Positions 11,003-20,800 of a stretch of DNA of 64,000 nt are shown here, piece by piece. The notes under the pieces were generated by a model that was given only the letters and a program-made list of their open reading frames with translations, was not told where the DNA came from and did not search any database. A program made the translations under genes and the position numbers. Location of the stretch: assembly GCA_021788095.1 (NCBI GenBank), contig JAJYLB010000005.1, forward strand, positions 62,001-126,000, in the 5' to 3' direction. The stretch comes from Acidobacteriota bacterium. GTDB lineage: Bacteria; Acidobacteriota; Terriglobia; Acidiferrales; UBA7541. The stretch's first letter is position 1. Each line of letters opens with the position of its first letter.

Positions 11003-12943
11003 CTACGGGGCCGCGGAGCGCTGAGCTGCTTCTTCCTTCAATTCGCTGAGCAGAGCTTCGAGCGGGCGCGGGCCCAAATCCCCGCGCGAGCGATGCCGCA
11101 CCGCTACCGAGCCCGACTGCGCTTCCTTGGGTCCAACGACGAGCATGTAGGGAACCTTCTCGAGTTGGGCGTCGCGAATTTTCGCCTGCAATCGCTCGTC
11201 TCGCTCGTCCAGCTCGACGCGCAAACCCGCTTGGCGCAGCCGGTCCCGCACCTGGAGACCGTAGTCCATCGCCTTCGCGCTCACCGGAATCACGCGTGCC
11301 TGCACCGGCGCCAGCCAGAGCGGGAACGCGCCGGCGTAATGCTCGATCAGAATGCCGAAAAAGCGCTCGACCGAGCCCCACAGCGCCCGGTGCACCATCA
11401 GCGGCTGGTGCCGCGCGCCATCCTGGCCGACGTATTCCAGCCCGAACCGCCCGGGTAGGTTGAAATCGAACTGGACCGTGGTGAGCTGCCACGGCCGGCC
11501 GATGGCGTCGATCAGCTTGACGTCGATCTTCGGCCCGTAGAACACCGCTTCCCCCTCCTGCCGCACGTACGGCAACCCCAGCCGCTCGAGCGTCGAGACC
11601 AAAGCGCCTTCCGCTCGCTCCCATTCCGCTGCCGTGCCGGCGTAGTTCTCCGGATGCGCGGCGTCGCGGACGGAAAGCTCGATCTTGAACTTGTCGAACC
11701 CGAAAGTGCGGAGCGTGGCCTGCGCGAAATCGATGCACGCCTCCACTTCCCCTTCCATCTGGTCCTCGGAGCAGAAGATGTGCGCGTCGTCTTGGGTGAA
11801 TCCGCGGACGCGCAGCAGGCCGTGCAGCACACCCGACCGCTCGTACCGATACACGGTGCCCAGCTCGGCCATGCGCAGCGGCAGCTCGCGGTAGCTCCGC
11901 AGCCGCGATTTGTAGATCAGGATGTGCCCGGGGCAGTTCATGGGCTTGAGCTGATAGGCGGCGTCCTCCAGCTCCATCGGCGTGAACATGTTTTCCCGGT
12001 AGAAATTGGCGTGCCCGCTCGTCTCCCACAGATGGAGCCGCATCACGTGCGGAGTGAAAACCAGATCGTACCCGCGCGCGAGCAGCTCGTTACGCAGCCA
12101 GTCTTCCATCTCCTTCCGCACCAGCCCGCCCTTCGGGTGCCAGAAAATCAGTCCCGGCCCGGCGTCCTCTTCGATGCTGAACAGGCCCAGCTCGGGCCCC
12201 AGCCGGCGATGGTCGCGGCGTTTGGCCTCCTCGAGCTGGCGCAAATACTGGTCCAGCTCTTCCTGCGTGGGGAAGCAGGCGGCGTACACCCGCTGCATCT
12301 GCGGGTTTCCCTCTTGCCCCTTCCAGTACGCCCCGGCCACGTTCATCACTTTGAACGCGCGAATGTACCGGGTGGAGGGCACGTGAGGTCCGCGGCAGAA
12401 ATCGACGAATTTCCCGGTGCTGTAGAGCGAGACGATCGGCTCGGCCGCTTTTTCCTCGACGAGTTCCACTTTGAACGGCTGGCCCGACTCGCGATACAGC
12501 CGCAGCGCTTCCTCCTTCGGCACCAGTCGGCGCACGTTCGGCAGATCGGTTTCCGCCAACTCCCGCATCTTCGCTTCGATTCGCTCGAGATCGGCGGGTG
12601 TGAAAGCTTCGGCGCGCTTGAATTCGTAAAAGAAGCCGGTGTCGATGGGCGGGCCGACGCCGAGCTGCACGTCGGGGAAAAGCTCCATCACCGCCGCGGC
12701 CATCAGGTGCGCGCCCGAATGCCGGAAAATCGGCAGCACTTCGGGATCGCGCGCGGTCAGCAGCCGCAGCGTCGTATCGCGCTCGAGCGGCCGGTTGAGA
12801 TCGATGAATTCGCCGTCAGTCCGCGCGATCAGCGCTTCCCGGCCGAGTTCCGGCGCGAGCTTCGCCGCCGCTTCCGCGGGAGTCGTGCCCTTGGGCAGCT
12901 CGGCCGAGGGCCCGCCGGCAAGCGTAACGTGAATGGTTTCCAT
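11003..12943 (-). CDS. thrS: Threonine--tRNA ligase
   Basis: A 646-residue class II synthetase with all family domains. An N-terminal TGS domain (1-62) is followed by the editing domain with His75/His79 in HSGAH and Cys183/His187 in CRGPH, which removes mischarged serine. The catalytic core has Cys337 (NCPGH) and His386 (DDAHIFC) of the zinc site and motif 2 near VYRYERSGVLHGLLRVRGF. A C-terminal anticodon-binding domain ends the protein. It is complete and of normal length. Only about 7 bases separate its stop from the convergent fused MFS gene. No T-box motif was found in the 104-base upstream spacer. Confidence 0.98.
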   Translation of the reverse strand: METIHVTLAGGPSAELPKGTTPAEAAAKLAPELGREALIARTDGEFIDLNRPLERDTTLRLLTARDPEVLPIFRHSGAHLMAAAVMELFPDVQLGVGPPIDTGFFYEFKRAEAFTPADLERIEAKMRELAETDLPNVRRLVPKEEALRLYRESGQPFKVELVEEKAAEPIVSLYSTGKFVDFCRGPHVPSTRYIRAFKVMNVAGAYWKGQEGNPQMQRVYAACFPTQEELDQYLRQLEEAKRRDHRRLGPELGLFSIEEDAGPGLIFWHPKGGLVRKEMEDWLRNELLARGYDLVFTPHVMRLHLWETSGHANFYRENMFTPMELEDAAYQLKPMNCPGHILIYKSRLRSYRELPLRMAELGTVYRYERSGVLHGLLRVRGFTQDDAHIFCSEDQMEGEVEACIDFAQATLRTFGFDKFKIELSVRDAAHPENYAGTAAEWERAEGALVSTLERLGLPYVRQEGEAVFYGPKIDVKLIDAIGRPWQLTTVQFDFNLPGRFGLEYVGQDGARHQPLMVHRALWGSVERFFGILIEHYAGAFPLWLAPVQARVIPVSAKAMDYGLQVRDRLRQAGLRVELDERDERLQAKIRDAQLEKVPYMLVVGPKEAQSGSVAVRHRSRGDLGPRPLEALLSELKEEAAQRSAAP

Positions 12944-13047
12944 GGTCTTCTCGGATTAGGCAAACAAAACTAACAGAATAAGTCCAATCCTGACAACACG
13001 GGTCGCACACAGGTCGCGCTACTGCGGAGTCGAGCTTGACCCCGGAC

Positions 13048-13437
13048 CTAAACCCAGACGACGCCGGGCAACTCGCGGAAGTGCTTGTCGCGAGTGATGA
13101 GCCGAGCTTCAAGAGCCCGCGCGGTCGCATAAACAATGGCGTCGGCCATGGCCAAGCCGTGTTCGAGGCTCGTTTGGGCAGCGGCAGCTGCCAGAGCGGC
13201 GTCCAGGTCCACGGAAGCAAGTCGCAGAGCCTGCGAAAGGAAGCGCTCGGCCGAGGTAAGTCCATGCTCGCGGGCGAGCTTCTTGTAAACCTCATAAATG
13301 ACGATCGCCGGCACGAGCAGGCGATCCTCCTGCTCGAGGTACCGTGCCAATTCGCCCGCCTTCGAGCCGCCGCTCAGGAGCTCTATCCAGACGGAAGAGT
13401 CCAAGACCACCCGGTCAGAACCGTTCGGTGTGGTCAC
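13048..13437 (-). CDS. vapC: VapC-type PIN-domain ribonuclease toxin
   Basis: A 129-residue single-domain PIN protein. All four acidic metal-binding positions are visible: Asp13 (VVLDSSVW), Glu49 (IYEVYKKL), Asp99 (MADAIVYATA) and Asp117 (ITRDKHF). PIN toxins of VapBC modules cleave RNA, often initiator tRNA or rRNA loops, using Mg2+. It overlaps the 3' end of the antitoxin gene by 23 bases, the usual antitoxin-first order with coupled translation. It appears intact. Confidence 0.9.
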   Translation of the reverse strand: MTTPNGSDRVVLDSSVWIELLSGGSKAGELARYLEQEDRLLVPAIVIYEVYKKLAREHGLTSAERFLSQALRLASVDLDAALAAAAAQTSLEHGLAMADAIVYATARALEARLITRDKHFRELPGVVWV

Positions 13438-13627
13438 GGTCTTCTTCCTTCCACCGGAGGCCCTTGGCCATCCCTACTAGCTCGCGCAGCGGCCGAGGGG
13501 TGACGAGCCGTACCGCCCCGTCCCGCTCGAAGATGAGTAGCTTTTGGCCAGGCCGGATGCCCAGCCTTTCCCGAAGCTTTTTCGGGATCACAATCTGGTA
13601 TTTTGGAGATACGGTGACAGTGTCCAT
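13415..13627 (-). CDS. vapB: AbrB/SpoVT-type antitoxin of the VapC module
   Basis: A 70-residue protein with an N-terminal swapped-hairpin AbrB fold: TVTVSPKYQIVIPKKLRERLGIRPGQKL is the family signature (residues 3-30). The C-terminal part is charged and is expected to wrap the toxin. It should bind its own promoter and neutralise the adjacent PIN toxin. The AT-rich stretch just upstream (13628-13690) is unlike the neighbouring GC content and contains the near-repeated word AAACGTA, a possible operator. Confidence 0.88.
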   Translation of the reverse strand: MDTVTVSPKYQIVIPKKLRERLGIRPGQKLLIFERDGAVRLVTPRPLRELVGMAKGLRWKEEDRDHTERF

Positions 13628-13700
13628 ACCGCCATGTTAATCGATCAGAAAAACGTATGTCAAACGTACATCGATTGACGAAACGTAAGCTGAGGTGACC

Positions 13701-14129
13701 ATGGAACCGGGCGGCGCTCCCTTCGAGATCCTCGAGCATCCCGCCGACGTAGGCTTCCTGGCGCGCGGCCGCACGCTCGAAGAGTTGTTCGCCAACGCCG
13801 CGCTGGCCCTGATGTCGCTCGGTTGGGAGCTGGAAGGCGTCGCGGAAAGGGAGCGGCGCGAAGTCACCGCTTCCGGCGAGGATACCGAATCGCTGCTCTA
13901 CGATTGGCTCGCGGCCATCCTGGCCCTTGCGGACGGCCAGCGCCTGGTCTTCAAGCGGTTCGAAGTCGCCGCGCTCGCCGCAGGCTCCGCCCGCGGCTGG
14001 GCTTGGGGCGAGCGGCTGGACCGGTCGCGCCACCGCGGCCGAACCTATATCAAGGCCGTCACGCTCCATCAGTTCGAAGTGCGCCAAACGCCCGCCGGCT
14101 GGACCGCCCGCGTCTTCCTCGACGTCTGA
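13701..14129 (+). CDS. Archease family protein
   Basis: A 142-residue protein with the archease pattern: EHPADVGFLARGRTLEELF at the N-terminus, LLYDWLAAILALAD in the middle, YIKAVTLHQFEV, and a terminal VFLDV whose aspartate belongs to the metal site. Archease activates the RNA ligase RtcB by promoting its guanylylation and allows multiple turnover. No rtcB gene is in the window, so the partner must be elsewhere. ATG 13701 is preferred over the in-frame GTG 13695 because GAGG then sits at normal spacing. Confidence 0.85.
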   Translation: MEPGGAPFEILEHPADVGFLARGRTLEELFANAALALMSLGWELEGVAERERREVTASGEDTESLLYDWLAAILALADGQRLVFKRFEVAALAAGSARGWAWGERLDRSRHRGRTYIKAVTLHQFEVRQTPAGWTARVFLDV

Positions 14130-14133
14130 CTCT

Positions 14134-14709
14134 TCAGTGTGGCGTGACGACCCGGGCTACGATCGCCATCGCCAGATTGTAAAACGCCGCGTAAAACAGG
14201 CTTGCCAGAAGGATGCCGCGGTCTAGCCGGTCCCGTGCGGAATCGGCAAAAGCCTTCGCCGCGCCGAGCGCGAGCAGAATGCCCAGCGCCGCCACCCATC
14301 GCGCTTCCCGCACCGTGGGTCCGGGAATGGACTCGTAGTGGCGGAGCGTATTCGTCATGTGCCAATGGAAGGCCAGGGCGTACCAGAGATTCTTCGCGTG
14401 CGGGCCCAGCCAAAGCCAAAGCGCGGATCCGGCCACGATCGCTCCCCAGCCGATCCCCAGCGCCAGCCCCCACTTGCGCCCGCGACGCAAGAGCAGCAGC
14501 GCGAGAATCAGCAGGTACGCGGCGAGCGTCATGGCGGCTGCGGCGATGGCTCCGGGCAGCAAATCGCGGGCGTAGGGCAGCGTGCGTTCCCACCCGACGA
14601 ACGTCACGAGCCGCTGGCCCTCGATCGCGCCGAGCGCTACGGCGGCGGCTACGGCTACCCAGCGCCAGCGCTTCGGCCGAGTGTGTTCGGAAGCGGATTC
14701 CGGGCTCAT
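14134..14709 (-). CDS. Integral membrane protein, function unknown
   Basis: A 191-residue protein with an arginine/lysine-rich N-terminus and four or five hydrophobic segments (about residues 16-35, 50-75, 83-102, 140-155 and 165-188). I do not recognise the family. It is convergent with archease four bases away, and 22 bases downstream of the SDR gene on the same strand, so it may be co-transcribed with that gene. Confidence 0.6.
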   Translation of the reverse strand: MSPESASEHTRPKRWRWVAVAAAVALGAIEGQRLVTFVGWERTLPYARDLLPGAIAAAAMTLAAYLLILALLLLRRGRKWGLALGIGWGAIVAGSALWLWLGPHAKNLWYALAFHWHMTNTLRHYESIPGPTVREARWVAALGILLALGAAKAFADSARDRLDRGILLASLFYAAFYNLAMAIVARVVTPH

Positions 14710-14731
14710 GGGCGTTCTCGATCCGGGCCTT

Positions 14732-15580
14732 TCACGGCGTGCGGCGGCGCTCTCTCTCGACCGCTTCCCAGAATTCGGCTGGCGCGTCCACCAGGTGAGT
14801 GAACCCGCCCTGGGCGCAGGCGCTTGCCCCGCCGTCGATCGTGACGCACGCGCCGTTGATATACTCGGCAGGAGCGCTCAGCAGATAAGCGGCGAGATCC
14901 GCCAACTCGGAATGGCGGCCGAAGCGTCTCATGGGGTGCTCTTCGAGCCAGGCGCGCTCGGCTTCCGGCGTGGGGATCAGGCGCGACCACGCCCCTTCGG
15001 TCGGAAACGGGCCGGGAGCGATGGCATTCAGGCGAATGTGGTAGCGTGCCCACTCGACGGCCAGCGACTTCGTCATCGCCAGCACGCCGGCCTTGGCCGA
15101 AGCCGAGGGAACCACGTAAGGCGAACCGCTGGCCGCGTAGGTGGCGACGATGTTCAAAACGCATCCGGGGCGCTCCGCTTCGATCCACCGGCGCGCCACC
15201 GCCAGCGTGGAGTGGAAGCTGCCTTCGAGCACGATGCCCACGACGGCGGCGAAGGCGTTGGGCGAGAGGCGTTCCGTGCGAGCGAGAAAGTTTCCGGCGG
15301 CATTGTTGATGAGCGAATCCAGCGATCCCAGTTCCTTCCAGGCGCGGTCGACCGCCCGCTCGACCGCGCCGAAATCCCGCACGTCCGCCGTGGCCCAGCC
15401 CGCGCGCCCGCCGCGCTCGACGATGGCCTTGGCCGTATCCTCGAGCGGCGCTTCCCGTCGTCCCACCAGGAACACCCCCGCGCCGAGTACGGCCGCGCGC
15501 AGCGCCATCGCCCGGCCCAGGCCGGTTCCCCCGCCGGTAATCAGAATCGACCGATCCTTCAGCAGATCCGGCTCGAACAT
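14732..15580 (-). CDS. SDR oxidoreductase, 2,4-dienoyl-CoA reductase-like
   Basis: A 282-residue Rossmann enzyme. The NAD(P) loop GGGTGLG is at residues 16-22, an arginine pair follows at 41-42 (NADPH-type), and NNAAGN is at 92-97. The catalytic pair is probably Tyr148 (in VATYAASGS) and Lys163 (in PSASAKAGV). The TYA...SGS...VVPSASAKAG layout matches the mitochondrial-type 2,4-dienoyl-CoA reductase better than ordinary SDRs with YxxxK. That enzyme reduces dienoyl-CoA during oxidation of unsaturated fatty acids. No beta-oxidation gene is adjacent, so the substrate is an inference. Confidence 0.82.
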   Translation of the reverse strand: MFEPDLLKDRSILITGGGTGLGRAMALRAAVLGAGVFLVGRREAPLEDTAKAIVERGGRAGWATADVRDFGAVERAVDRAWKELGSLDSLINNAAGNFLARTERLSPNAFAAVVGIVLEGSFHSTLAVARRWIEAERPGCVLNIVATYAASGSPYVVPSASAKAGVLAMTKSLAVEWARYHIRLNAIAPGPFPTEGAWSRLIPTPEAERAWLEEHPMRRFGRHSELADLAAYLLSAPAEYINGACVTIDGGASACAQGGFTHLVDAPAEFWEAVERERRRTP

Positions 15581-15667
15581 GGCACGCTCCCTCGTCCCGA
15601 GGCCGCATTGTTGGCCCGCCGGCTCCCGGATGCAAGCGCGAACTGAAGCGCGCGCGCGGGGGCCGCG

Positions 15668-16864
15668 GTGAACCGCAAGGATTTCGTTCTGCTCACGCTT
15701 TTCCGCATGACCCGAAGCCTCGCGGCGGGCCTGGTCATGATCGTCTTCCCTTATCTGGTGTTGCAGCGCCTCAAGTACGGGCCGCTGACCCTCGGCCTGC
15801 TCTACGTCGTCGGAGCGCTGGCGACGGCGGGGCTCGGCCTGCTCATTGGACTCCTGGCCGACGTGTGGGGGCGCAAGCGAGCGATGTTCTTGGCCGGCAT
15901 CCTGATGCCCCTGAGCACGTTGCTGGTCTTTTTTTCAAGCCATCTGGCCGTTCTCATGGTCGCCGCGGCGATCGGAGGATTCTCGGCCACGGGCTCGCTG
16001 CCGGGCGGGGGCATGGGCGGGGCGGCGGCGCCCATTCAAAGCGCCGTGATTGGCGACCTCTCGTTGCGGGAGAAGCGCACCTTCTATTACTCGGCGTTCT
16101 CGTTCCTGAGCGGGGTGTTCGGAGCGGTGGGAGCGCTTTCGGCGCGCCTCTTCGACGTCCACACCGCGTTCCTCGGGGCGACGCTCGTTTCGGCGGCCGG
16201 CGTGCCGTTTGTTTTCTGGTTGAGCTACGAGGATATCCGAGGCCGGCTCGGCCGGCTGAGTAGCCGCGTGGTCATTGGGAAGTTCTCGCTTACCGGCTTG
16301 CTCAACGGCTTTTCCAGCGGCCTGCTCGTGCCGTTTCTGATTCCTTTTTTCGTGATCGTCTACGCGCTGCCGAAATCGACGATGGCGATTTACGGCTTCC
16401 TCGCCGGCGCCCTCGCGTCGTTTTCCCTGCTCGCCGCTCCCGCTCTCGAAAGGCGGCTGGGCTTCGTGCGCAGCATCGCCTGGACCCGCGGAATCGGCAC
16501 GGCGCTCCTGGTGTTGATGCCGTTCTTGCGCTGGCTGCCGCTCTCGCTGTTCATCTACATCGTTACGCCATCGCTCCGCCTCGCCGCGCTTCCCGTGCAG
16601 CAAGCCGCGCTCGTCGATATGGTTGTCCCCGAGGAGCGCGGCCGCGCGCTGGCTGCCAATCAGGTGGCTCGGCTCGGAGCGAGTTCGGCCGGGATCGCCC
16701 TCACCGGCTGGCTGTTCGACACGGCGGAAATCGCCGTGCCGTTCCTCGCCTACGCCATCGTCATGTTTTCCAACATCTACCTCTATTTCCGGTTCTTTGC
16801 GGCTTGGGAGCTTTCCGGAGCTTCACCGAATCCCCGGAAAGCCGATCCCCTGAAGGGGGAGTGA
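15668..16864 (+). CDS. MFS transporter
   Basis: A 398-residue protein with about 12 hydrophobic segments. The MFS motif A-like loop between TM2 and TM3 is GLLADVWGRKRA, and a second loop before TM9 is present. A glycine-rich stretch (SLPGGGMGGAAAP) lies near residue 115. The start is GTG 15668, with only a weak ribosome site. Substrate cannot be told from sequence; multidrug or sugar export are both possible. It is divergent from the SDR gene. Confidence 0.82.
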   Translation: MNRKDFVLLTLFRMTRSLAAGLVMIVFPYLVLQRLKYGPLTLGLLYVVGALATAGLGLLIGLLADVWGRKRAMFLAGILMPLSTLLVFFSSHLAVLMVAAAIGGFSATGSLPGGGMGGAAAPIQSAVIGDLSLREKRTFYYSAFSFLSGVFGAVGALSARLFDVHTAFLGATLVSAAGVPFVFWLSYEDIRGRLGRLSSRVVIGKFSLTGLLNGFSSGLLVPFLIPFFVIVYALPKSTMAIYGFLAGALASFSLLAAPALERRLGFVRSIAWTRGIGTALLVLMPFLRWLPLSLFIYIVTPSLRLAALPVQQAALVDMVVPEERGRALAANQVARLGASSAGIALTGWLFDTAEIAVPFLAYAIVMFSNIYLYFRFFAAWELSGASPNPRKADPLKGE

Positions 16865-16887
16865 AGCCCGAGTCGCGCTCCTGCCGT

Positions 16888-17496
16888 TCACGTCCTGGCC
16901 ACGCGCAGGTCGTTCGTGACCGAAAAGACGTTGGGCACGAGTTTGGCGCGTATCGTGGCCATATCGCGATCGGCGCGGCTATCCACCTCGCCCTCGAGGC
17001 TCACCCGGCCGCGATCGACAATGATGTGGATCGCGGGATGGACGCCGAGCGAATAGCGGAAGAGCGGCGACCCACCGAGGAACAGCGAGCGATACTCGGC
17101 CCGGCGAATCTGGTCGTCGAACGGGGAAGGCGGCAGCACCTCGATCCGGTTGACCACGCGCGTCACCCCTTCGATGCCCTTCACCGTGCCCGCGGCGTCC
17201 GACTTCGTCACCGGGCGAACTACCTGCCCGAGCAGAATGACCTCGTGGCCGCGGATCTGATATTCCAAGTTGTCGAAGATGCCGTACCAAGGAAGCATGA
17301 GGAGCCGGTGGCGCACCTGCCCGCTCAGCCACGTTTCGTACTTGGGGCTCGCCCGATCCGCGCCCCGCTGGGCCTGAGCGCCCTGGCGGGCCAAGGATTG
17401 AGCGCGGACGGCGGAAGCGCCCGAGCCCCAGGCGGCAACCGCCACGGCTGCCAAGCCAATCCCTATCTTCAAACGCAAGGACGTACGCGTAGTCAT
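16888..17496 (-). CDS. Exported protein with two BON domains
   Basis: A 202-residue protein with a signal peptide (hydrophobic stretch about residues 10-30, cleavage near VRAQS). Two BON domains follow, about residues 55-120 and 135-200; each has the pattern of a helix, IxGHEVILLGQV or VDRGRVSLEGEV, and a closing beta strand with VTNDLRV. BON domains bind phospholipid membranes in the periplasm, as in OsmY. ATG 17496 is chosen because AAGGAGG lies five bases before it. It stands alone between convergent and parallel neighbours. Confidence 0.85.
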   Translation of the reverse strand: MTTRTSLRLKIGIGLAAVAVAAWGSGASAVRAQSLARQGAQAQRGADRASPKYETWLSGQVRHRLLMLPWYGIFDNLEYQIRGHEVILLGQVVRPVTKSDAAGTVKGIEGVTRVVNRIEVLPPSPFDDQIRRAEYRSLFLGGSPLFRYSLGVHPAIHIIVDRGRVSLEGEVDSRADRDMATIRAKLVPNVFSVTNDLRVART

Positions 17497-17580
17497 AGCC
17501 ACCTCCTTGCTTGCGCTGTGAGGACTTGGTTCTCTCTTTATTTAGATGCTGCCGCGCGCCGCTACGGTCTTCTGTGGCAA

Positions 17581-17768
17581 AGGCTTCAGAGTCTGTGTGG
17601 CAACTGGCATTTCCACAGTTTGTATTTTTCATAGATTCGCGCAAGTCGTTTGCGGACAACGCACGAAATTTGCGCCAGGGCTGTGGAATTCGCACCTTTT
17701 CGCGTTGCCACACAGATTCTTCAGCCTGTGCGTCTTGCCCTCAGTGGCGCGGACATTCTTGTCCGCGC
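17581..17768. repeat. Inverted-repeat element in the spacer 17497-17822
   Basis: A 24-base arm (17581-17604, containing GTCTGTGTGGCAAC) is matched by its inverted partner (17704-17727, GTTGCCACACAGATTC), with about 100 bases between. Just beyond lies a small hairpin, GCGCGGAC (17747-17754) with GTCCGCGC (17761-17768). The words AGAGTCTGTGTGxCAAC recur at about 60758-60775 beside another repeat. No coding sequence is evident in this spacer. Confidence 0.65.
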
Positions 17769-17822
17769 TCATTGCCTCCCGTGGCCTTCCACCGGGACCT
17801 TCCCGCAGAGGCCTGCCGCCTG

Positions 17823-20800
17823 CTACGGATGGGGCGCCGGCACCGTAATGGGAGCGATATGAGCTGCTTCGAGCGCTCGATTCAGCTCGGCGAGGTCGGT
17901 CGTCTTCAATGCCGTCCACCGGGCCACGAGTTTCGCGAGCGACGCGCGCAGGGTCGCTGCCGCCGCGGTTTGCGGCATTGTGGGCGCAACGTCCGCCGAC
18001 TCGATTTGCCCCATCAGCCCAGAGAGCTGGAAACGAAGGATCCCGAGTGATTCGGGACCGGCGCCCGCACCGAAGAGAATCGCGGCCGTGCGGCCCGGAC
18101 CGCGGCCTTGGAAGGCCTCCAGTTTCTTCTGGTAGGCGGCAATGGCCGCGCTCGGCGCCGGCAGATTCGTTTGCTTCGCGCGTTGCGCCACCTCCTCGCT
18201 GAGGGCGCTGGCAGCGGACAAAACGCTCGCCGCTTCGCCGTCGCCGTCGTACAACTCCTTCGCCAAATCGTACTGGCGGACCAGGCCCGCCATCGGGGTC
18301 TTCACCCGCGGATCCATGCGCAGGACGAGCGGCTGCGTATAGCTCTGCCCGTCGACGGTGAGTTTGACCGCGTACCGGCCCGGCAAAACCCAGGGCGAGC
18401 TGTAGGCCGGCGGCGTCTCGTGCGCCACGGCAGACATCGGCAAGCTGGCGCGGGAACCGGGCGCCGGCGCGAGATGCAGATCCCAGATGAACCGGTGCAT
18501 GCCCGCGGCGGCCGAGAGGATGCGCGGTGGGCGCGCCCAGTAGGCGGGCACGTCGAGCTTGTACGGATCGGGAATGCGCGGCTTGTCGGTGCTCGAATAG
18601 CGGCGAACGAGGTGGCCGGCGGCATCGAGGATTTCGAGCGTGACGGGGCCCGAGGCGTCGGCTTTGAGGTAGTAGTCGAGGATGGCGCCATCGGGCGGAT
18701 TCTGCGCGTGCGCGACTTCCGGCGGCAGCGGCGTATCCGTGTTCACGTCCCAGCGAACTCGCGTGGCGACTTCGGGCCGGAACAGGTAAGCCTCGGAGGC
18801 GGCTGCCGCGGCGGCGATGTGGCGCAGCGGGGTGATGTCGTCCAGGATCCAGAAGCCGCGGCCGTGGGTGCCGGCGACGAGATCGTCGCCGTGGATTTGG
18901 AGGTCGCGCACCGAGCTGGGAGCCATGTTCAATCGCAGCGATTGCCACTCGCCGCCGTCGTCGAAGGAAACCCAGACCTGGGTTTCGCTGCCGGCGAAGA
19001 GCAGGCCCTTCTGCTTGGGGTCTTCGCGCACCACGTCGATGGGCTCGTTGGGCAAGCCGCGCGTGATTTCGGTCCAAGTCTTGCCGTAGTCCTCGGTGCG
19101 GTAGATGTGGGGGTGCAGATCGTCGAGCCGGAGGGCGTTGATGGCGGCGTAGGCGGTGCCGGCGTGGAAGTGCCCGGCGTCGAGAATCGAGACTTTGTCC
19201 CAGGGCTGTAGCTCGGGCGGAGTGACGTTCTTCCAGTTGCGGCCGCCGTCGGTGGTGAGCCAGAGGAGCCCGTCGTCGGTTCCCGCCCACAGCGTATCGA
19301 CGTTGAGCGGGGAAGCCGCTACGGCGTAGATCACCCCGCGGCGGGTAGGCTTGGTTTCGGCGGCGTACTGGCCCGCCACGGCAGGAACGGGCCACGTCTT
19401 GCGAGAGAGGTCGGGGCTGATTTGGGTCCAGCTATTTCCGCCATCGCGCGTCTCCCAGAGGGTGTTCGTTGCGAAATAGAGGATGTGGGGACCGACGGGC
19501 GAAAAAACGATCGGCTCCGTGCGCAGGGCGCGGTAGCCCGCGCCGCGCAGCGGCACGGGCGCCACGTCGGCGGTCTGCCCGGTGAGCCGGTCGAAGCGCG
19601 TAAGCTTGCCGCCGTACACGAGATTGGGATTTAAGGGATCGGGCACCAGATAGCCGTATTCTTCGCCGCCCGCCGGCAGCCAATCCCGCATCGTGATTTG
19701 ACCCCAATTACCGCGGCTCGAGACGCAAGCCGAGCCGCTGTCTTGCTGCCCGCTGCAAAGCCGGTAGGGGAAGGCGTTGTCGGCGTTGACGTGATAGACC
19801 TGCGCGGTGAGTTGGTTGTACCACGAACTCCACGTCTTGCCGCCATCCACGCTGACTTCGGCGCCCTGATCGCTCCCGAGGAGCAGGATGTCGGGATGAT
19901 TCGGATTGATCCACAGGTTCTGGTAGTCGTCGCCGCCCGGCGCGCCTTTCAGGGCCAGCCACGTCTTGCCGCCATCGCTCGAGCGCCAAGTGACCACGCT
20001 GCAGATATAGACAACGTCGGGATTCTTCGGATCGACTTTCGGCACGGGGAGATCGCCGCCCGCGCCGCCAATGTCGCTTTCGGGACGCGTGTCGGTGCTG
20101 ACGTGGTACCAATGCCCGCCCGCGTCGTCGGAGCGGTAGATGCCGACTCTCGGGCCGCAGCCGACCGTCGCGTACAAGCGGCTAGGCTCGCTCGCGGCAA
20201 TGCCCACATTCACCTGATCCGCGCACTTGGGAAAACCGTTATCGATCTTTTGCCAGGTGCTGCCGCCGTCGATGGATTTGAACAGGCCGCCGTCGGTGCC
20301 GCCCCATTCCCCGTTTTCCCAGGGCGCTTGCTGCGCCTGCCACATCCCCGCGTAGACGATCCGCGGATCCTGGGGATCGATTTCGACGTCGGAGCCGCCG
20401 GTGTAAGGGTTGCTATAAAGCACCTTCTGAAACGTCTTGCCGCCATCCGTCGAGCGGAAAATCCCGCGCTCGGTGTTCGGGCCGTAGGGATGGCCGAGTG
20501 CGGCGACGAACAGGGTGTTGGGATTCGTGGGATCGACGGCAACGGCGGGAATCTGCTCGGTGTCCCGCAGGCCCAAGTGCTCCCAAGTCTTCCCGGCGTC
20601 GGTCGACTTGTACATCCCGTCGCCAATCGAGAGATCGGGCCGGTGCAAGCCTTCGCCGCTGCCTACGTAGATCGTGTTCGGGTCGGAAGGCGCAACGGCA
20701 ATCGCGCCAATCGAGCCGGTGGGCTCGCGATCGAAGATCGGCTTCCAGGTGCGTCCGTAATCGATCGATTTCCACACGCCGCCATTCACCGCGCCGATAT

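Noticed and set aside
12944-13047. T-box leader upstream of thrS (and of pheS at 6921-7117)
   Set aside because: No AGGGTGGnACCGCG-like T-box or specifier stem was seen on the minus strand.
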